Shown: positions 27,055 through 37,556, counted from the stretch's first letter. The stretch: 64,000 nucleotides of DNA from Pandoraea fibrosis (GCF_000807775.2 NZ_CP047385.1:186001-250000); one strand, 5' to 3'. Numbers and translations: made by a program. Notes: a model not told the origin generated them from the letters alone.

Positions 27055-28023
27055 ATGGACCGACTGCAATCGATGCGCGTTTTCGTCAAAGTGGCCGACA
27101 ACGGGAGCTTTGCCCGCACGGCTGCCCAGATGGATCTGTCGGCCGCCGTGGTCACGCGGCACGTCGCAGAACTGGAATCGCATCTCGGCGTTCGTCTTCT
27201 CAACCGCACCACGCGCAGCCTGTCGCTGACCGGCGCCGGGCAGGTGTATCTCGAACGCTGCCGGCAGATCATCGACGAAGTCGACGAGGCCGACGCCCTC
27301 ATCTCCAGTGCATCGCGCGATCCAAAGGGCACCCTGAAGGTTGTCGCACCGGTCTCGTTCGGCTTGCGAAATCTCGCCCCGTTGGTCAAGAAATATCAGG
27401 AGATGCACCCGAAGGTGGTGGTCGACCTCACGCTGACCGATCGCGCGATCGATCTGGTGGAAGAGGGCTACGACTGCGGCATTCTGCTTACCCGCATGAT
27501 CAACAGCGAAAGCCTGATCTCGCGTGTGCTTGCCGAAACGCGCGTGATGTTGTGCGCATCGCCCGCGTACATCGCCGAACACGGCGAGCCGGTGACGCCG
27601 CAGGAACTGGGCGAGCATGGCGTGCTGGGCTTGCCCAACGACTTCTGGAGCGACGACCGCGTGTTCTCCGGCCCGGACGGCGAAGTGCGCGTGCGAGTGC
27701 AGAACAAGTTCATCTGTAACAACACGGCATTGTTGCGCCAGTCGGTGCTGCTCGGACACGGCATCGCTTTCCTGCCGTCGTACCTCGTGGGCAACGACGT
27801 GCGCGATGGCGATCTCGTGGCGCTGCTGCGCAATTTCTCGCAGACGCCGGTCGATGTCTCGCTCGTCTACCCGAGCCGCAAGTATCTGTCGGCCAAGACG
27901 CGCGGTTTCATCGATCTGACGGTCGAATACTTCCGTCAGAACGAAGGCATCTCGGCTGCCGAGCGCTGGGTGCCGCCCAAGCTGCCGTCGCCAACCACGC
28001 CGAACGCCGAAATTCAGGTGTGA
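27055..28023 (+). CDS. LysR-type transcriptional regulator
   Basis: 322 aa. Residues 1-60 form the LysR winged helix-turn-helix (MDRLQSMRVFVKVADNGSFA, then a recognition helix ending SHLGVRLLNRTTR). About 90-300 is the substrate-binding domain of the CrgA/PA2758-like subgroup. The ATG at 27055 has GGAAAG 5 bases upstream; an in-frame ATG at 27007 adds 16 residues. It is divergent from hemN with about 435 bases between. Nothing links it to heme synthesis beyond position, and its target is unknown. A shared bidirectional terminator closes it against topB. Confidence 0.9.
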   Translation: MDRLQSMRVFVKVADNGSFARTAAQMDLSAAVVTRHVAELESHLGVRLLNRTTRSLSLTGAGQVYLERCRQIIDEVDEADALISSASRDPKGTLKVVAPVSFGLRNLAPLVKKYQEMHPKVVVDLTLTDRAIDLVEEGYDCGILLTRMINSESLISRVLAETRVMLCASPAYIAEHGEPVTPQELGEHGVLGLPNDFWSDDRVFSGPDGEVRVRVQNKFICNNTALLRQSVLLGHGIAFLPSYLVGNDVRDGDLVALLRNFSQTPVDVSLVYPSRKYLSAKTRGFIDLTVEYFRQNEGISAAERWVPPKLPSPTTPNAEIQV

Positions 28024-28046
28024 TGTCGTTTGCGCCGCCAGATGGC

Positions 28047-28081
28047 AAAACGGCCACTCCCGTGAGGAAGTGGCCGTTTTT
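28047..28081. terminator. Bidirectional terminator between lysR and topB
   Basis: A perfect 12-bp stem (aaaacggccact with agtggccgtttt, 10-base loop) with A-run on the left and T-run on the right, so it can serve both converging genes. Confidence 0.88.
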
Positions 28082-28123
28082 CATTGCCCCCTGACATCCG
28101 GGGCAATGCGCTGCCCAACTGGC

Positions 28124-30817
28124 TTAGAACGGTGCGTCGTCGTCGTCGAAAGCGGCGTCGTCCGATGCACCGGCAGCCGGCGTTGCGGCCGGTTTGGCCT
28201 TCGCCGTCGTCTTCTTGGCCACGGCTTTCTTCGCCGGTGCCTTGGCGGCAGCGGTCTTCGCTGCCGTCTTGCGGGCCGGCGCCGCCTGCTCGTCACCCTC
28301 GGCGTCACCCGCCTTCGCGGCTGTCTTCTTCGGGGCCTTCGCCTCGAACTCGAAGCCGATCTTGCCGTCCTTCTGCTGGGCCAGATAGGCCTTGAACGTG
28401 CGGCCGGTGCGCGACGACTTGAAGTTCGTCAGCAGATCCGTCTTGCCCTCGGTGAGCAGCTTGTGGATTTGCTCACGCGTGATTTCCTGCTGGAGAATCA
28501 CCTTGCCGGAGGTGAAGTCGCAGGTCTTCGGGTTCGCGACGGCGTTCTCGCAGACATACCGCATGCCGTGCTCGAAGACGCGTCCGCCGCACTTCGGACA
28601 CTTGCCGACCGGCTCCTGTCCTGTGAAGTCGGGGGCTTCGCCGTCTTCGTCGCCGTTGTCCTGACCGAAGTCGAACTCGAGCTTGTAGCCCATTTCGTCG
28701 TCGGGCGAGAGCTTGAGAATGGCCGAGAACGGACGTCCCATCTTGCTGCGGAAACCCGACAGCGGTCCGATCGTCTTGTTCTTGAGCAGTTCCTCGACTT
28801 CCGGGATCTCGAATTGACGGCCGCCCGGGATCTTCGAGATCGAGAAGCTGCAATTCGTGCATGCGAAACGGCGGTAGTTCTCTTTGACCACGCCGCCACA
28901 ATGCGGGCACGGTGTAGTGAGCGTTGCGTAGTCGCCGGGGATCGTGTCCGAGTCGTATTCCTTCGCGCGTTTGACGATGGTCTGCGTCATTTGCGCGATT
29001 TCGTGCATGAACTCATCACGCTTGAGGCCGCCGCGCTCGATCTGTGAGAGCTTGGCTTCCCATTCGCCCGTGAGTTCTGGCAACGTGAGTTCATCCACGC
29101 CGAGGCCGCGCAGGAGCGTCATCAACTGGAACGCCTTGGCCGTCGGATGCAACTCGCGGCCTTCGCGCACGAGATACTTTTCCGTCAGCAAGCCTTCGAT
29201 GATCGCCGCTCGCGTGGCCGGTGTGCCGAGTCCCTTACCTGCCATCGCTTCGCGCAACTCACCGTCTTCGACCAGCTTGCCTGCGCCTTCCATGGCGGAG
29301 AGCAGCGTCGCTTCGCTGTAGCGTGCGGGCGGCTTGGTCTGCAGGCCAACGGCTTCCACCTTGTCCACACCGACCTTTTCGTCTTTTGCGACCGGCACGA
29401 GGTTCGGCTGGTCTTCCTTGCCGTCCTTGTTGTCTTTCCCGTCGCCCGCACCTTCCTTGCCGTAGATGGCGAGCCAGCCGGCGTTGACCAGCACCTTGCC
29501 TTCGGTCTTGAAATGATGACCGACCACTTCCGTGATGCGGGTCGTGACCAGCGACTCGGCTGCCGGGAAGAACACCGCCAGGAAGCGCTTGACCACGAGG
29601 TCGTACAGCTTCTGCTCCGGCTCGGAGAGGTTCTTCGGCGCTTGCAGCGTCGGGATGATGGCAAAGTGATCGCTGATCTTGCTGTTGTCGAAGATCCGCT
29701 TGTTCGGCTTGACCCAGTCCTTTCTCAGGACCTGGTCAGCGAACTGATGGTAATTGTTGCTCTCCTTGAGCACGGCCATCGTCTCTTTGACGGTGTCCAG
29801 ATAGTCTTCCGGCAGGGCGCGCGCGTCGGTACGCGGGTACGTCAGCACCTTGTGCTTTTCGTAGAGCGCCTGCGCCAGACCCAGCGTGTTCTTCGCGGAG
29901 AAGCCAAAGCGACTGTTGGCTTCGCGCTGCAGGCTCGTCAGATCGAACAGCAGCGGCGAGAGTTGCGAGGTCGGTTTCGATTCTTCCGTGACCGTGCCAT
30001 GCTTGCCACGCACTGCGGCCACGACCGATTCGGCCGCCGCCACGCTCCAGAGACGCGAGTCGCGCTGTTCCGGATCGAATTCGTTGCGTTTGAAGTTCGG
30101 GTCGAACCAGCGGCCTTCGTAGAAGCCGGCCGAAGCGACGAACTCGGCCTTCACTTCCCAGTAGTCGCGCGACACGAACTTGCGAATCTTCTCTTCGCGC
30201 TCGACCACGATCGACAGCGTCGGCGTTTGCACGCGACCGACCGTCGTCAGGAAGAAGCCGCCGCCCTTGCTGTTGAAGGCCGTCATGGCGCGCGTGCCGT
30301 TGATGCCGACCAGCCAGTCGGCCTCGGCACGGCTGCGCGCGGCGTCGGCCAGCGGCAACATATCGTCGTCGGTACGCAGACGCTTGAAGCCATCGCGAAT
30401 CGACTGCGGCGTCATCGATTGCAGCCACAGACGCTTGACCGGCTGCTTCGCCTTCGCGTGCTGGGCAATCAGACGGAAGATCAGTTCCCCTTCGCGCCCC
30501 GCGTCACAGGCGTTGATCAGGACATCGACGTCCTTGCGCTTGATGAGGCGGGTGAGTACCTTCAGGCGCGATTCGCTCTTGGCGATCGGCTTGAGGTCGA
30601 AATGGGGGGGAATCACGGGAAGGTTGGCGAAGCTCCACTTGCCGCGTTTGACTTCATAGTCTTCCGGCGCGCCGATTTCGACGAGGTGGCCAACCGCCGA
30701 CGAGACGACGTAATCGTCGCTCTCGAAGTACTCGTCATGCTTGGTAAAGCCGCCCAACGCCCGCGCGATGTCATTCGCGACGGACGGTTTCTCGGCAATG
30801 ATCAGAGCTTTTGACAT
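28124..30817 (-). CDS. topB: DNA topoisomerase III
   Basis: Type IA topoisomerase of 897 aa that relaxes and decatenates DNA through single-strand passage. The Toprim domain starts KALIIAEKPSVA and holds the DAGREGE metal site; the active-site tyrosine is near residue 327 in LTYPRTD. Two Cys4 zinc-ribbon segments follow (CPHCGGVV...CTNC and CPKCGGRV...C). The C-terminal 65 residues or so are a Lys/Ala-rich tail ending in an acidic DDDD stretch. The ATG at 30817 fits the family N-terminus; its ribosome site is weak. It lies downstream of the thioredoxin and dprA genes on the same strand. Confidence 0.96.
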   Translation of the reverse strand: MSKALIIAEKPSVANDIARALGGFTKHDEYFESDDYVVSSAVGHLVEIGAPEDYEVKRGKWSFANLPVIPPHFDLKPIAKSESRLKVLTRLIKRKDVDVLINACDAGREGELIFRLIAQHAKAKQPVKRLWLQSMTPQSIRDGFKRLRTDDDMLPLADAARSRAEADWLVGINGTRAMTAFNSKGGGFFLTTVGRVQTPTLSIVVEREEKIRKFVSRDYWEVKAEFVASAGFYEGRWFDPNFKRNEFDPEQRDSRLWSVAAAESVVAAVRGKHGTVTEESKPTSQLSPLLFDLTSLQREANSRFGFSAKNTLGLAQALYEKHKVLTYPRTDARALPEDYLDTVKETMAVLKESNNYHQFADQVLRKDWVKPNKRIFDNSKISDHFAIIPTLQAPKNLSEPEQKLYDLVVKRFLAVFFPAAESLVTTRITEVVGHHFKTEGKVLVNAGWLAIYGKEGAGDGKDNKDGKEDQPNLVPVAKDEKVGVDKVEAVGLQTKPPARYSEATLLSAMEGAGKLVEDGELREAMAGKGLGTPATRAAIIEGLLTEKYLVREGRELHPTAKAFQLMTLLRGLGVDELTLPELTGEWEAKLSQIERGGLKRDEFMHEIAQMTQTIVKRAKEYDSDTIPGDYATLTTPCPHCGGVVKENYRRFACTNCSFSISKIPGGRQFEIPEVEELLKNKTIGPLSGFRSKMGRPFSAILKLSPDDEMGYKLEFDFGQDNGDEDGEAPDFTGQEPVGKCPKCGGRVFEHGMRYVCENAVANPKTCDFTSGKVILQQEITREQIHKLLTEGKTDLLTNFKSSRTGRTFKAYLAQQKDGKIGFEFEAKAPKKTAAKAGDAEGDEQAAPARKTAAKTAAAKAPAKKAVAKKTTAKAKPAATPAAGASDDAAFDDDDAPF

Positions 30818-31043
30818 GACGTTAGGTAATGTTGAGGGGGTGTCGCCAAGCGACATTCGTTGGCTTTATAACATATAGCCAATCCGGCGTTGCCGTCGGA
30901 TCGGGCACAAGGCGTGCCTGAAAGCGGCACATCATAAGCGCGTCGCAGGCCGGCGGCAAGCGTGGTGCCGGCAGCGTGGCGCGAGGGTTGTGGTGCGGCG
31001 ACATGCCCCGTCCGGCGTTCCCGTCGTGCGGCTCCGGCAGACG

Positions 31044-31433
31044 TTATCGGGCAAGGAGGTGCTCGCGCAGTGCGGGGGCGATGACGGTGGCGTCGCCCAA
31101 CACGTCGGCGTCGAGCATACGCTCAAGAATGCCGATGGCAGGCAGCACCGGACCGAAGAAACGTGCCTGCCCGGCCGGCTGCGGCGCATCCTGAACCAGC
31201 AAGGTCGGGAAATTTTCGATGTCGTGATCGTCCAGCCAGTCGGCGTGGGTCTCGATGTCCACCCAGACGAAACACAATGCCGGATGGCTGGCCGCCAGTT
31301 GCTCGAACGTCTGCGCGTATTCGCGGCACGTACCGCACCACGCGGCGCACAAACAGGCCACGAGACGCGTGTTGCCATCGGCCAGCGCGGCGGCCAGCGC
31401 AGAACGGTCGGCGACGGGATCGAAAACAGGCAT
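31044..31433 (-). CDS. Thioredoxin-like protein
   Basis: 129 aa thioredoxin fold with the redox motif WCGTC (in CAAWCGTCREYA) and the cis-proline strand NFPTLLV. No signal peptide is seen, so it is probably cytoplasmic. The start ATG at 31433 has no clear ribosome site. It sits between dprA (upstream) and topB (downstream) on the same strand, and the three may form an operon. The partner and exact redox role are unknown. Confidence 0.85.
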   Translation of the reverse strand: MPVFDPVADRSALAAALADGNTRLVACLCAAWCGTCREYAQTFEQLAASHPALCFVWVDIETHADWLDDHDIENFPTLLVQDAPQPAGQARFFGPVLPAIGILERMLDADVLGDATVIAPALREHLLAR

Positions 31434-31524
31434 GGTGTCGGGAGTATCGGTATCTCGGTATTGGGGGAGTGCGCTTTTCTGCGGTGCCCGGGGGCTTGCC
31501 GGCGCAGAACTCGCCGCCGGCTCG

Positions 31525-32934
31525 TTAGCGGATGTCCAAGGTCGTCAGTCGGACAAACCGGCCGCCGGGCAGGCGGGCGATCCGGCCATCGAGTTCGAGC
31601 GCGCTCAGGTGAGCAAGCACTTCGGGGACTCCCATGCCGGTACGCCCACAGAGGGTGTCTGCGCTGACGGGATCATAACCCAGCGCCTCCACGACTGCTG
31701 CCATGCCCGGCGGCATGCCAATGGGCGGGGTCGTGGTGGCATGGACCGCCGGTGCGCGCTGAGCGTTCCCGTTGCGGTTCTGGTCGATTGAACGCGGGCT
31801 TCGCGACGTCGGTTTTTGTTTATCGACGTGTCGCGAGCGTGTTTCGGCAGACCGTATTGTGTCGACCGTCGCGGCAGGGGGGGCGATCCCCAGCGCCTCG
31901 AAGACGTCGTCGGGCGACGTGGCGAGCGTTGCGCCATCCCGTATCAGTGTGTGGCAGCCTCGGCTTTGCGGCGCATGGATCGAGCCGGGAATGGCGAGTA
32001 CGTCCCGGCCCAGTTCGCCCGCCAGACGCGCCGTGATGAGCGAACCCGAGTGCGTGGCGGCTTCCACGACCACCGTGCATCGCGCTAGCGCCGCAATCAA
32101 ACGGTTGCGCCGGGGGAAGTGGTCTGGCCGGGGCGGTGTGCCGATCGGGAAGGCGGACAGCAACAGCCCGCGCTCGGCAATACGCTCAGCGAGCCCATGG
32201 TGGCGCGCCGGATACACGATGTCGGCGCCCGTCCCGACGATGGCACAGGTACGTCCTGCGGTCTCCAGCGCACCTTCGTGCGCGGCGGCGTCGATGCCGG
32301 CGGCCAGTCCGGACACGACGGTGACACCTGCCTGACCCAGCTCCTGGGCGAAGTGCCGCGCGTTGTCGCGACCTTGGGGCGTGGCGCGACGACTGCCAAC
32401 CAGAGCCGCCGTCCTGTCGCCCGCGCGGTTCGGCAAACCGATGTCGCCCCGGCAATAAAGCATGGGCGGTGCATCGCCAAGCGTCAGCAGAGCGCGTGGA
32501 TAGGCGGCTTCAGAGAGCGTTACGACGGCACACCCCGGCCGGCTGGCCCAGTCGAGGGTGCGGTCGATTTGTGTGGCCAGATCGGTGCATAGGGGGGCCA
32601 GCAGCCGGGCGACGAGATCGTCGGGCAGTACGCGGGCCAGATCGCTGCGCGTTGCGAGGAAGATTGCGCCCGGCGGCCCGAAGACCGTCAGCAGGCGGCG
32701 TACTGCGGCCGGCGGCACGCCAGGGGTGTGGCACAGCCGCAGCCAGTCCTTGATTTCCGAGCGATCGGCACCGATCCGATCCTTGTCGGGCGTGAGGTTC
32801 TCGTCGGCACTGAAGTGGGGGGCGGCGACGTCTGGGGTGACGCCGGGAAGGGCGTTGGCGCAGGCGTCTCGGGCGGGCGGCGTCGCGCCAGCCGCCAGCG
32901 CCGACAGGGGCGCTATGCTAAAATTTTTCATCAT
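31525..32934 (-). CDS. dprA: DNA-processing protein DprA
   Basis: 469 aa. DprA binds single-stranded DNA taken up during transformation and loads RecA. The N-terminal helical domain (about residues 60-130) is followed by the Rossmann-like core with [29 protein letters not shown] and the [11 protein letters not shown] segment. A Lys/Arg-containing linker leads to a C-terminal winged-helix domain (about 405-465, ending [11 protein letters not shown]). I start at the ATG pair 32934/32931; the longer in-frame reading to 33009 is less likely. It is divergent from def, a widely conserved arrangement. Confidence 0.94.
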   Translation of the reverse strand: MMKNFSIAPLSALAAGATPPARDACANALPGVTPDVAAPHFSADENLTPDKDRIGADRSEIKDWLRLCHTPGVPPAAVRRLLTVFGPPGAIFLATRSDLARVLPDDLVARLLAPLCTDLATQIDRTLDWASRPGCAVVTLSEAAYPRALLTLGDAPPMLYCRGDIGLPNRAGDRTAALVGSRRATPQGRDNARHFAQELGQAGVTVVSGLAAGIDAAAHEGALETAGRTCAIVGTGADIVYPARHHGLAERIAERGLLLSAFPIGTPPRPDHFPRRNRLIAALARCTVVVEAATHSGSLITARLAGELGRDVLAIPGSIHAPQSRGCHTLIRDGATLATSPDDVFEALGIAPPAATVDTIRSAETRSRHVDKQKPTSRSPRSIDQNRNGNAQRAPAVHATTTPPIGMPPGMAAVVEALGYDPVSADTLCGRTGMGVPEVLAHLSALELDGRIARLPGGRFVRLTTLDIR

Positions 32935-33063
32935 CCGGTAAGCATTGACCGGGGGGCCAAGGTTGGCATCGACGGCGGCGCGAGCCTCGCGACGCCGTCT
33001 CCATCGCAAGATTGTGCGTTCGCAGCCACCCCCAGGGCAATGCGGCGAATTCCCGTTTTCATC

Positions 33064-33567
33064 ATGGCATTACTGACAATTCTTCAATATCCCGATCCGC
33101 GTCTGCACAAGGTGGCCAAGCCGGTCGCTCAGGTCGACGACCGGATCCGCCAACTCGTCAAGGACATGGCCGAGACCATGTACGACGCCCCCGGCATCGG
33201 CCTCGCGGCCACCCAGATCGACGTACACGAGCAGGTCATCGTGATGGATCTCTCGGAAACGCGCGACGAACTGCGCGTGTTCATCAATCCCGAGATCGTC
33301 TGGCGCAGCGACGAACAGAAAGTCTACGAAGAGGGCTGCCTCTCGGTGCCCGGCATCTACGACGAAGTCGAGCGGGCCGACCGCGTGCGCGTGCGTGCCC
33401 TGAACGAGAAGGGCGAGAAGTTCGAACTCGATGCCGACGGCCTGCTCGCCGTGTGCATTCAGCACGAAATGGATCACCTGAAGGGCCGCGTGTTCGTCGA
33501 GTATCTCTCGCCGCTCAAGCGCAACCGCATCAAGCAAAAGATGAAGAAGCAGGTCGAGCGCGCCTGA
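33064..33567 (+). CDS. def: Peptide deformylase
   Basis: 167 aa metalloenzyme that removes the formyl group from new proteins. All three motifs are intact: GIGLAATQ (44-51), EGCLSVP with metal ligand C92, and QHEMDHL with H134, E135 and H138. The ATG at 33064 matches the family N-terminus ([14 protein letters not shown]). It is the first gene of a plus-strand run through fmt, but a glycosyltransferase gene separates it from fmt. Confidence 0.97.
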   Translation: MALLTILQYPDPRLHKVAKPVAQVDDRIRQLVKDMAETMYDAPGIGLAATQIDVHEQVIVMDLSETRDELRVFINPEIVWRSDEQKVYEEGCLSVPGIYDEVERADRVRVRALNEKGEKFELDADGLLAVCIQHEMDHLKGRVFVEYLSPLKRNRIKQKMKKQVERA

Positions 33568-33709
33568 CCCGTGCGGCGTGCCCGGCGTGGGCGCGCCCGT
33601 TAAAGTCCTCTATACTTGCAGCGCTCGCGGACCCTGAGTCCGCCTTCCGCCGCTGCGACGGGGCGTCTCGAACGTCTGCCGTCGGGCCAACTCCCGACTG
33701 TTTGCCGAG

Positions 33710-35470
33710 ATGTCCATCGCCATCGCCTCGTCGTCTTCCCGCACCCGCACGATTTACTGGCTGAGCGCCGCGCTCCTGTTTGCCTTCCTGCTGGCCGGCT
33801 TGTTCGACCGTGACCCCTGGAAAGCCGACGAGCCGTACTCCGTCGGTATGGTCCTGAATTTCTTCCGTGGCCACGATCTGGTCGTGCCCCGCGTGGCCGC
33901 CGATCCGTTCGTGGAGAAGCCGCCTGTCATGTATTGGACGGGCGCGTTCTTCGCCAGACTCGCATCCGGTGTGCTGCCGGTCTTCGACGGCGCGCAACTC
34001 GCGGTATTCGCCTGGCTCGTGATTGCCGTGCTTTGCGTCGGTCGTCTGGCGCAGCGGCTTTACGGTCCGGCCCACACGCATAACACGGACACTTTCCATT
34101 GGCTCGCGCCCATGCTGATGGTGGGCAGCTTCGGGGCCATCGAGAACATTCACAAGCTCACCGCAGACGTGCCGCAACTGGCGGGCGCTGCGCTCGCATT
34201 AGCCTCGCTGGCGCGTTTGGCCAGAACCGAGAATTCGACGCGCCTGTGGGGACTGCTGTTCGGCACCGGTGCGGGAATCGCCTTCCTGAGCAAAGGCCTG
34301 CTCGTCCCTGGCGTGCTGGGGCTGACCGCGCTGGCCGTGCTCGTTCTGCCCGCTTACCGCACGCGTCGCTACGCTGCCGCACTCGCGTGGGCTGTGCTGG
34401 CGGCGCTGCCTTGGGTCGTTATCTGGCCGGTGTTGTTCTGGCATGCCTCCGAGCCGCTTTTCATCGAATGGTTCTGGGATAACAACTTCGGCCGGTTCTT
34501 TGGTTTCGTCCACCTCGGCGGTGAGCGCAAATCGTACTGGAACGACCTCACGAGCCTGATCGGGCTCACGTTTCCCGCCGGCTGGCTCGCCGTCGGTGCA
34601 TTGGTTGCGCAACTGCGGCAGGGTGGGGTGCGCAGCTTCCTGAACGAGCGTCCGGAACTGGCCATGCTCTGGCTCTACTCGGGCTTGTTCGTGTTGACGC
34701 TCGTGGTCTCGTCGGCCATTCGCGATATCTATATGTTGTCGCTCTTCCCGGCGCTCGCCGTGCTCGGTGCGGGCGTGCGACTGCCCGCGTGGCTCGAGAG
34801 GACGTGGTCGGGCGTGGCATTCGTGCTCATGAGCGTGCTGGGTCTGTTCTTGTGGGTTCGCTGGGGACTGCAACTGACCGGTAACGGGCACGTCGCGGCC
34901 GGGCCGATCGGCAAGTGGCTGCCGCTCGACTACGTGCTGCCGTTCTCACCCGGCCTCGTGCTCGCGGCGCTTGCCATCGCCGTGCTGTGGGTCACGGCCA
35001 TCGTGCATCGCCGTCAGTTGGGCGCGCTGGTGTTCGGATTCGCCGGATTGATGTTCGTCTGGGGAACGCTCTCGACGTTGCTGCTGCCGTGGATCAACGA
35101 GGCGCGCAGCTATCGCACGCCGTTCGCCGCGCTGCGCGAATCGCTCGCGCGCGTCGGGCCCGTTTCCCCCGCGGGCACCACGGCAACGAACACCTGTATC
35201 GGGTCGTTCAACGTCGGTGAGTCGGAGCGGGCGATGCTCGACTATTTCATCGATGTGCGTCCGGTGCAGCTCCCGGATTTGGCGCAGGCGTCGCGTTGCG
35301 GCGTGCTGCTGTTGCTCGACAAGGCCAACGCGCGCATTCCTGCGCCGGACGGCTGGCACGAGATCTGGCAGGGCGGCCGCGCGGGCGACACCAACGAGCG
35401 TTTCCGCGCTTTCGTCGCACCAACGGCTTCCGGCGCCGCAGCTACCGCTGCGACCGGCGCCGTCAAGTAA
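33710..35470 (+). CDS. ArnT-like glycosyltransferase family 39 membrane protein
   Basis: 586 aa polytopic membrane protein of the GT-C/PMT class. After a first transmembrane helix the loop DPWKADEPYSVGM carries the acidic DE pair used for catalysis or metal binding in ArnT-like enzymes, and DPFVEKPPVMYW is the second periplasmic motif. About a dozen hydrophobic segments follow, then a soluble periplasmic tail. Such enzymes transfer sugars from undecaprenyl phosphate donors to lipid A, glycans or proteins. The ATG at 33710 gives the DEPY motif near residue 43, as expected. It lies between def and fmt. Acceptor and donor unknown. Confidence 0.9.
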   Translation: MSIAIASSSSRTRTIYWLSAALLFAFLLAGLFDRDPWKADEPYSVGMVLNFFRGHDLVVPRVAADPFVEKPPVMYWTGAFFARLASGVLPVFDGAQLAVFAWLVIAVLCVGRLAQRLYGPAHTHNTDTFHWLAPMLMVGSFGAIENIHKLTADVPQLAGAALALASLARLARTENSTRLWGLLFGTGAGIAFLSKGLLVPGVLGLTALAVLVLPAYRTRRYAAALAWAVLAALPWVVIWPVLFWHASEPLFIEWFWDNNFGRFFGFVHLGGERKSYWNDLTSLIGLTFPAGWLAVGALVAQLRQGGVRSFLNERPELAMLWLYSGLFVLTLVVSSAIRDIYMLSLFPALAVLGAGVRLPAWLERTWSGVAFVLMSVLGLFLWVRWGLQLTGNGHVAAGPIGKWLPLDYVLPFSPGLVLAALAIAVLWVTAIVHRRQLGALVFGFAGLMFVWGTLSTLLLPWINEARSYRTPFAALRESLARVGPVSPAGTTATNTCIGSFNVGESERAMLDYFIDVRPVQLPDLAQASRCGVLLLLDKANARIPAPDGWHEIWQGGRAGDTNERFRAFVAPTASGAAATAATGAVK

Positions 35471-35500
35471 GTCACAGCGTTCAGCAGGAGGAAGTTTGTC

Positions 35501-36484
35501 ATGACGCTTCGCATCGTTTTCGCCGGTACGCCGGAATTCGCTCAAACTGCGCTTGCCGCCATCGATGCCGCCGGGTTCGCTGTCGAGTTGGTGCTCACTC
35601 AACCGGACCGTCCGGCGGGGCGAGGCATGAAGCTGCAAGCCAGCCCGGTCAAACGCTACGCGCTGGCGCACGGCATGCCGGTGTCGCAGCCCCCGTCGCT
35701 GCGCCGTAACGGCAAGTACCCGGAAGAGGCCGCGGCGGCCATCGAGCAACTGCGCGCGCTGGCGCCCGACGTCATGGTCGTGGCCGCCTACGGCCTGATC
35801 CTCCCGCAGGAAGTGCTCGATCTGCCGCGTTACGGATGCCTGAACATTCATGGCTCGCTGCTGCCGCGCTGGCGTGGCGCCGCGCCGATTCATCGCGCCA
35901 TCGAGTCGGGCGACGCCGAGACCGGCATCACCATCATGCAGATGGACGCGGGCCTCGATACGGGTGCGATGATTCTGCGTGAGGCCGAGCCCATCGGCCC
36001 GGACGATACGACCGCCGTGCTTCACGATCGCATGGCGGCGCTGGGCGGCAAGCTGATCGTCGACGCGTTGCGTCAACTCGCGCGCGACGGGCATCTGCCG
36101 AGCGTCGCCCAGCCCGAGGCGGGCGTGACCTACGCGGAGAAGATCGCGAAGCAGGAAGCCGTGCTCGACTGGCGCAAACCTGCCGAGGTGCTGGCGCGTC
36201 AGGTGCGTGCGTTCGACCCGTTCCCGGGGGCGCTCGGCACGGTGCACGACACGCCCGTCAAACTGTGGCGCGCGAGCGCCGTGGCTGGCAAGCCGGGGGC
36301 AGTGCCCGGCACCGTCCTGGAAGTAAGTACTGACGCCATCGTCATCGCTTGCGGGGAAGGGGCGTTGCGTGTGACCGAATGCCAGAAGCCGGGCGGCAAA
36401 CGTCTGCCGGTCCGCGAATTCCTCGCGGGATTTGCGCTGGCACCAGGTGACGTGTTCGCGAACGTCGATTCGCAGACGAATTGA
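35501..36484 (+). CDS. fmt: Methionyl-tRNA formyltransferase
   Basis: 327 aa enzyme that formylates initiator Met-tRNA using 10-formyltetrahydrofolate. The N-terminal domain has the [12 protein letters not shown] signature with catalytic N115, H117 and D153 in their usual places, and the C-terminal OB-fold begins after residue about 205. The ATG at 35501 has a strong ribosome site (aggagg). It is 30 bases after the glycosyltransferase gene. Confidence 0.97.
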   Translation: MTLRIVFAGTPEFAQTALAAIDAAGFAVELVLTQPDRPAGRGMKLQASPVKRYALAHGMPVSQPPSLRRNGKYPEEAAAAIEQLRALAPDVMVVAAYGLILPQEVLDLPRYGCLNIHGSLLPRWRGAAPIHRAIESGDAETGITIMQMDAGLDTGAMILREAEPIGPDDTTAVLHDRMAALGGKLIVDALRQLARDGHLPSVAQPEAGVTYAEKIAKQEAVLDWRKPAEVLARQVRAFDPFPGALGTVHDTPVKLWRASAVAGKPGAVPGTVLEVSTDAIVIACGEGALRVTECQKPGGKRLPVREFLAGFALAPGDVFANVDSQTN

Positions 36485-36634
36485 CGGCTTCCGGTTTCCA
36501 CGTTTTTGCCATCAAAACAGCACGAAAAAGTCGCAAAACGTCGGTGAATTGGCAGGAAACTCAGGCAAACGTCTGAAAAGTATCTAAGCTGGAGCCGCAG
36601 ACGTTGAATTTTCGACGTCCGGCACCATCTAACG

Positions 36635-36667
36635 CCCGAGGACACGCAAAGTGCGTGGCTCCTCGGG
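36635..36667 (+). promoter_or_regulatory. Leader stem-loop just before the htpX ribosome site
   Basis: cccgagga pairs with tcctcggg, and inside it cacgc pairs with gcgtg around loop aaagt, with a 2-base bulge. The stem ends about 15 bases before GAGGAG and 29 bases before the htpX ATG. There is no T-run after it, so it is probably a leader structure. Confidence 0.5.
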
Positions 36668-36695
36668 TCATCAAGATTTGCAGAGGAGAACAACC

Positions 36696-37556
36696 ATGTT
36701 CAATTGGATGAAGACCACCCTGCTGATGGCGGCCATCACCGCGTTGTTCATGGTGGTGGGCGGCATGATCGGCGGCAAGCAGGGCATGATGCTCGCGCTG
36801 GCGTTCGCGCTCGCGATGAATTTCTTTTCGTACTGGTTCTCGGACAAGATGGTGCTGCGTATGTACAACGCGCAGCAGGTCGACGAGACGAGTGCACCGC
36901 AGTTCTACAACATGGTGCGCGAGCTGTCGCAGCGGGCTGGCCTGCCGATGCCGAAGGTCTACCTGATCAACGAAGACGCCCCCAACGCGTTTGCAACCGG
37001 TCGCAATCCGGAGAACGCTGCCGTGGCCGCCACGACCGGCATTCTGCGCGTGCTTTCCGATCGCGAACTGCGTGGCGTGATGGCGCATGAGCTGGCGCAC
37101 GTGAAGCATCGCGACATTCTCATCTCGACCATCTCCGCGACCATGGCCGGTGCCATTTCGGCGCTTGCCAACTTCGCCATGTTCTTCGGCGGACGCGATG
37201 AGAACGGCCGCCCCGCGAATCCGATCGCCAGCATTGCCGTGGCGATTCTCGCGCCGCTGGCCGCGTCACTGATTCAAATGGCGATTTCGCGCGCGCGCGA
37301 ATTCGAGGCAGACCGGGGCGGTGCGGAAATTTCCGGCGATCCGCAGGCGCTTGCCGCGGCGCTCGACAAGATCCACCGCTACGCCCAGGGCATTCCGTTC
37401 GAGGCGGCCGAGCAGCATCCCGCCACGGCGCAGATGATGATCATGAACCCGCTGTCCGGCGGCGCGATCGCCAACCTGTTCTCGACGCACCCGGCGACCG
37501 AAGAGCGCATTGCCCGTCTGATGGAGATGGCGCGCACCGGGCAGTATCCGGCCTGA
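36696..37556 (+). CDS. htpX: Membrane zinc protease HtpX
   Basis: 286 aa inner-membrane metalloprotease of family M48 that degrades damaged membrane proteins. Four hydrophobic segments; HELAH at 131-135 provides the zinc ligands and catalytic Glu, and EFEADRGG supplies the third ligand. The ATG at 36696 has gaggag 7 bases upstream. In E. coli the gene is controlled by heat and envelope stress; here a hairpin sits in the leader but I see no clear sigma-32 promoter. A terminator-like hairpin follows. Confidence 0.96.
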   Translation: MFNWMKTTLLMAAITALFMVVGGMIGGKQGMMLALAFALAMNFFSYWFSDKMVLRMYNAQQVDETSAPQFYNMVRELSQRAGLPMPKVYLINEDAPNAFATGRNPENAAVAATTGILRVLSDRELRGVMAHELAHVKHRDILISTISATMAGAISALANFAMFFGGRDENGRPANPIASIAVAILAPLAASLIQMAISRAREFEADRGGAEISGDPQALAAALDKIHRYAQGIPFEAAEQHPATAQMMIMNPLSGGAIANLFSTHPATEERIARLMEMARTGQYPA

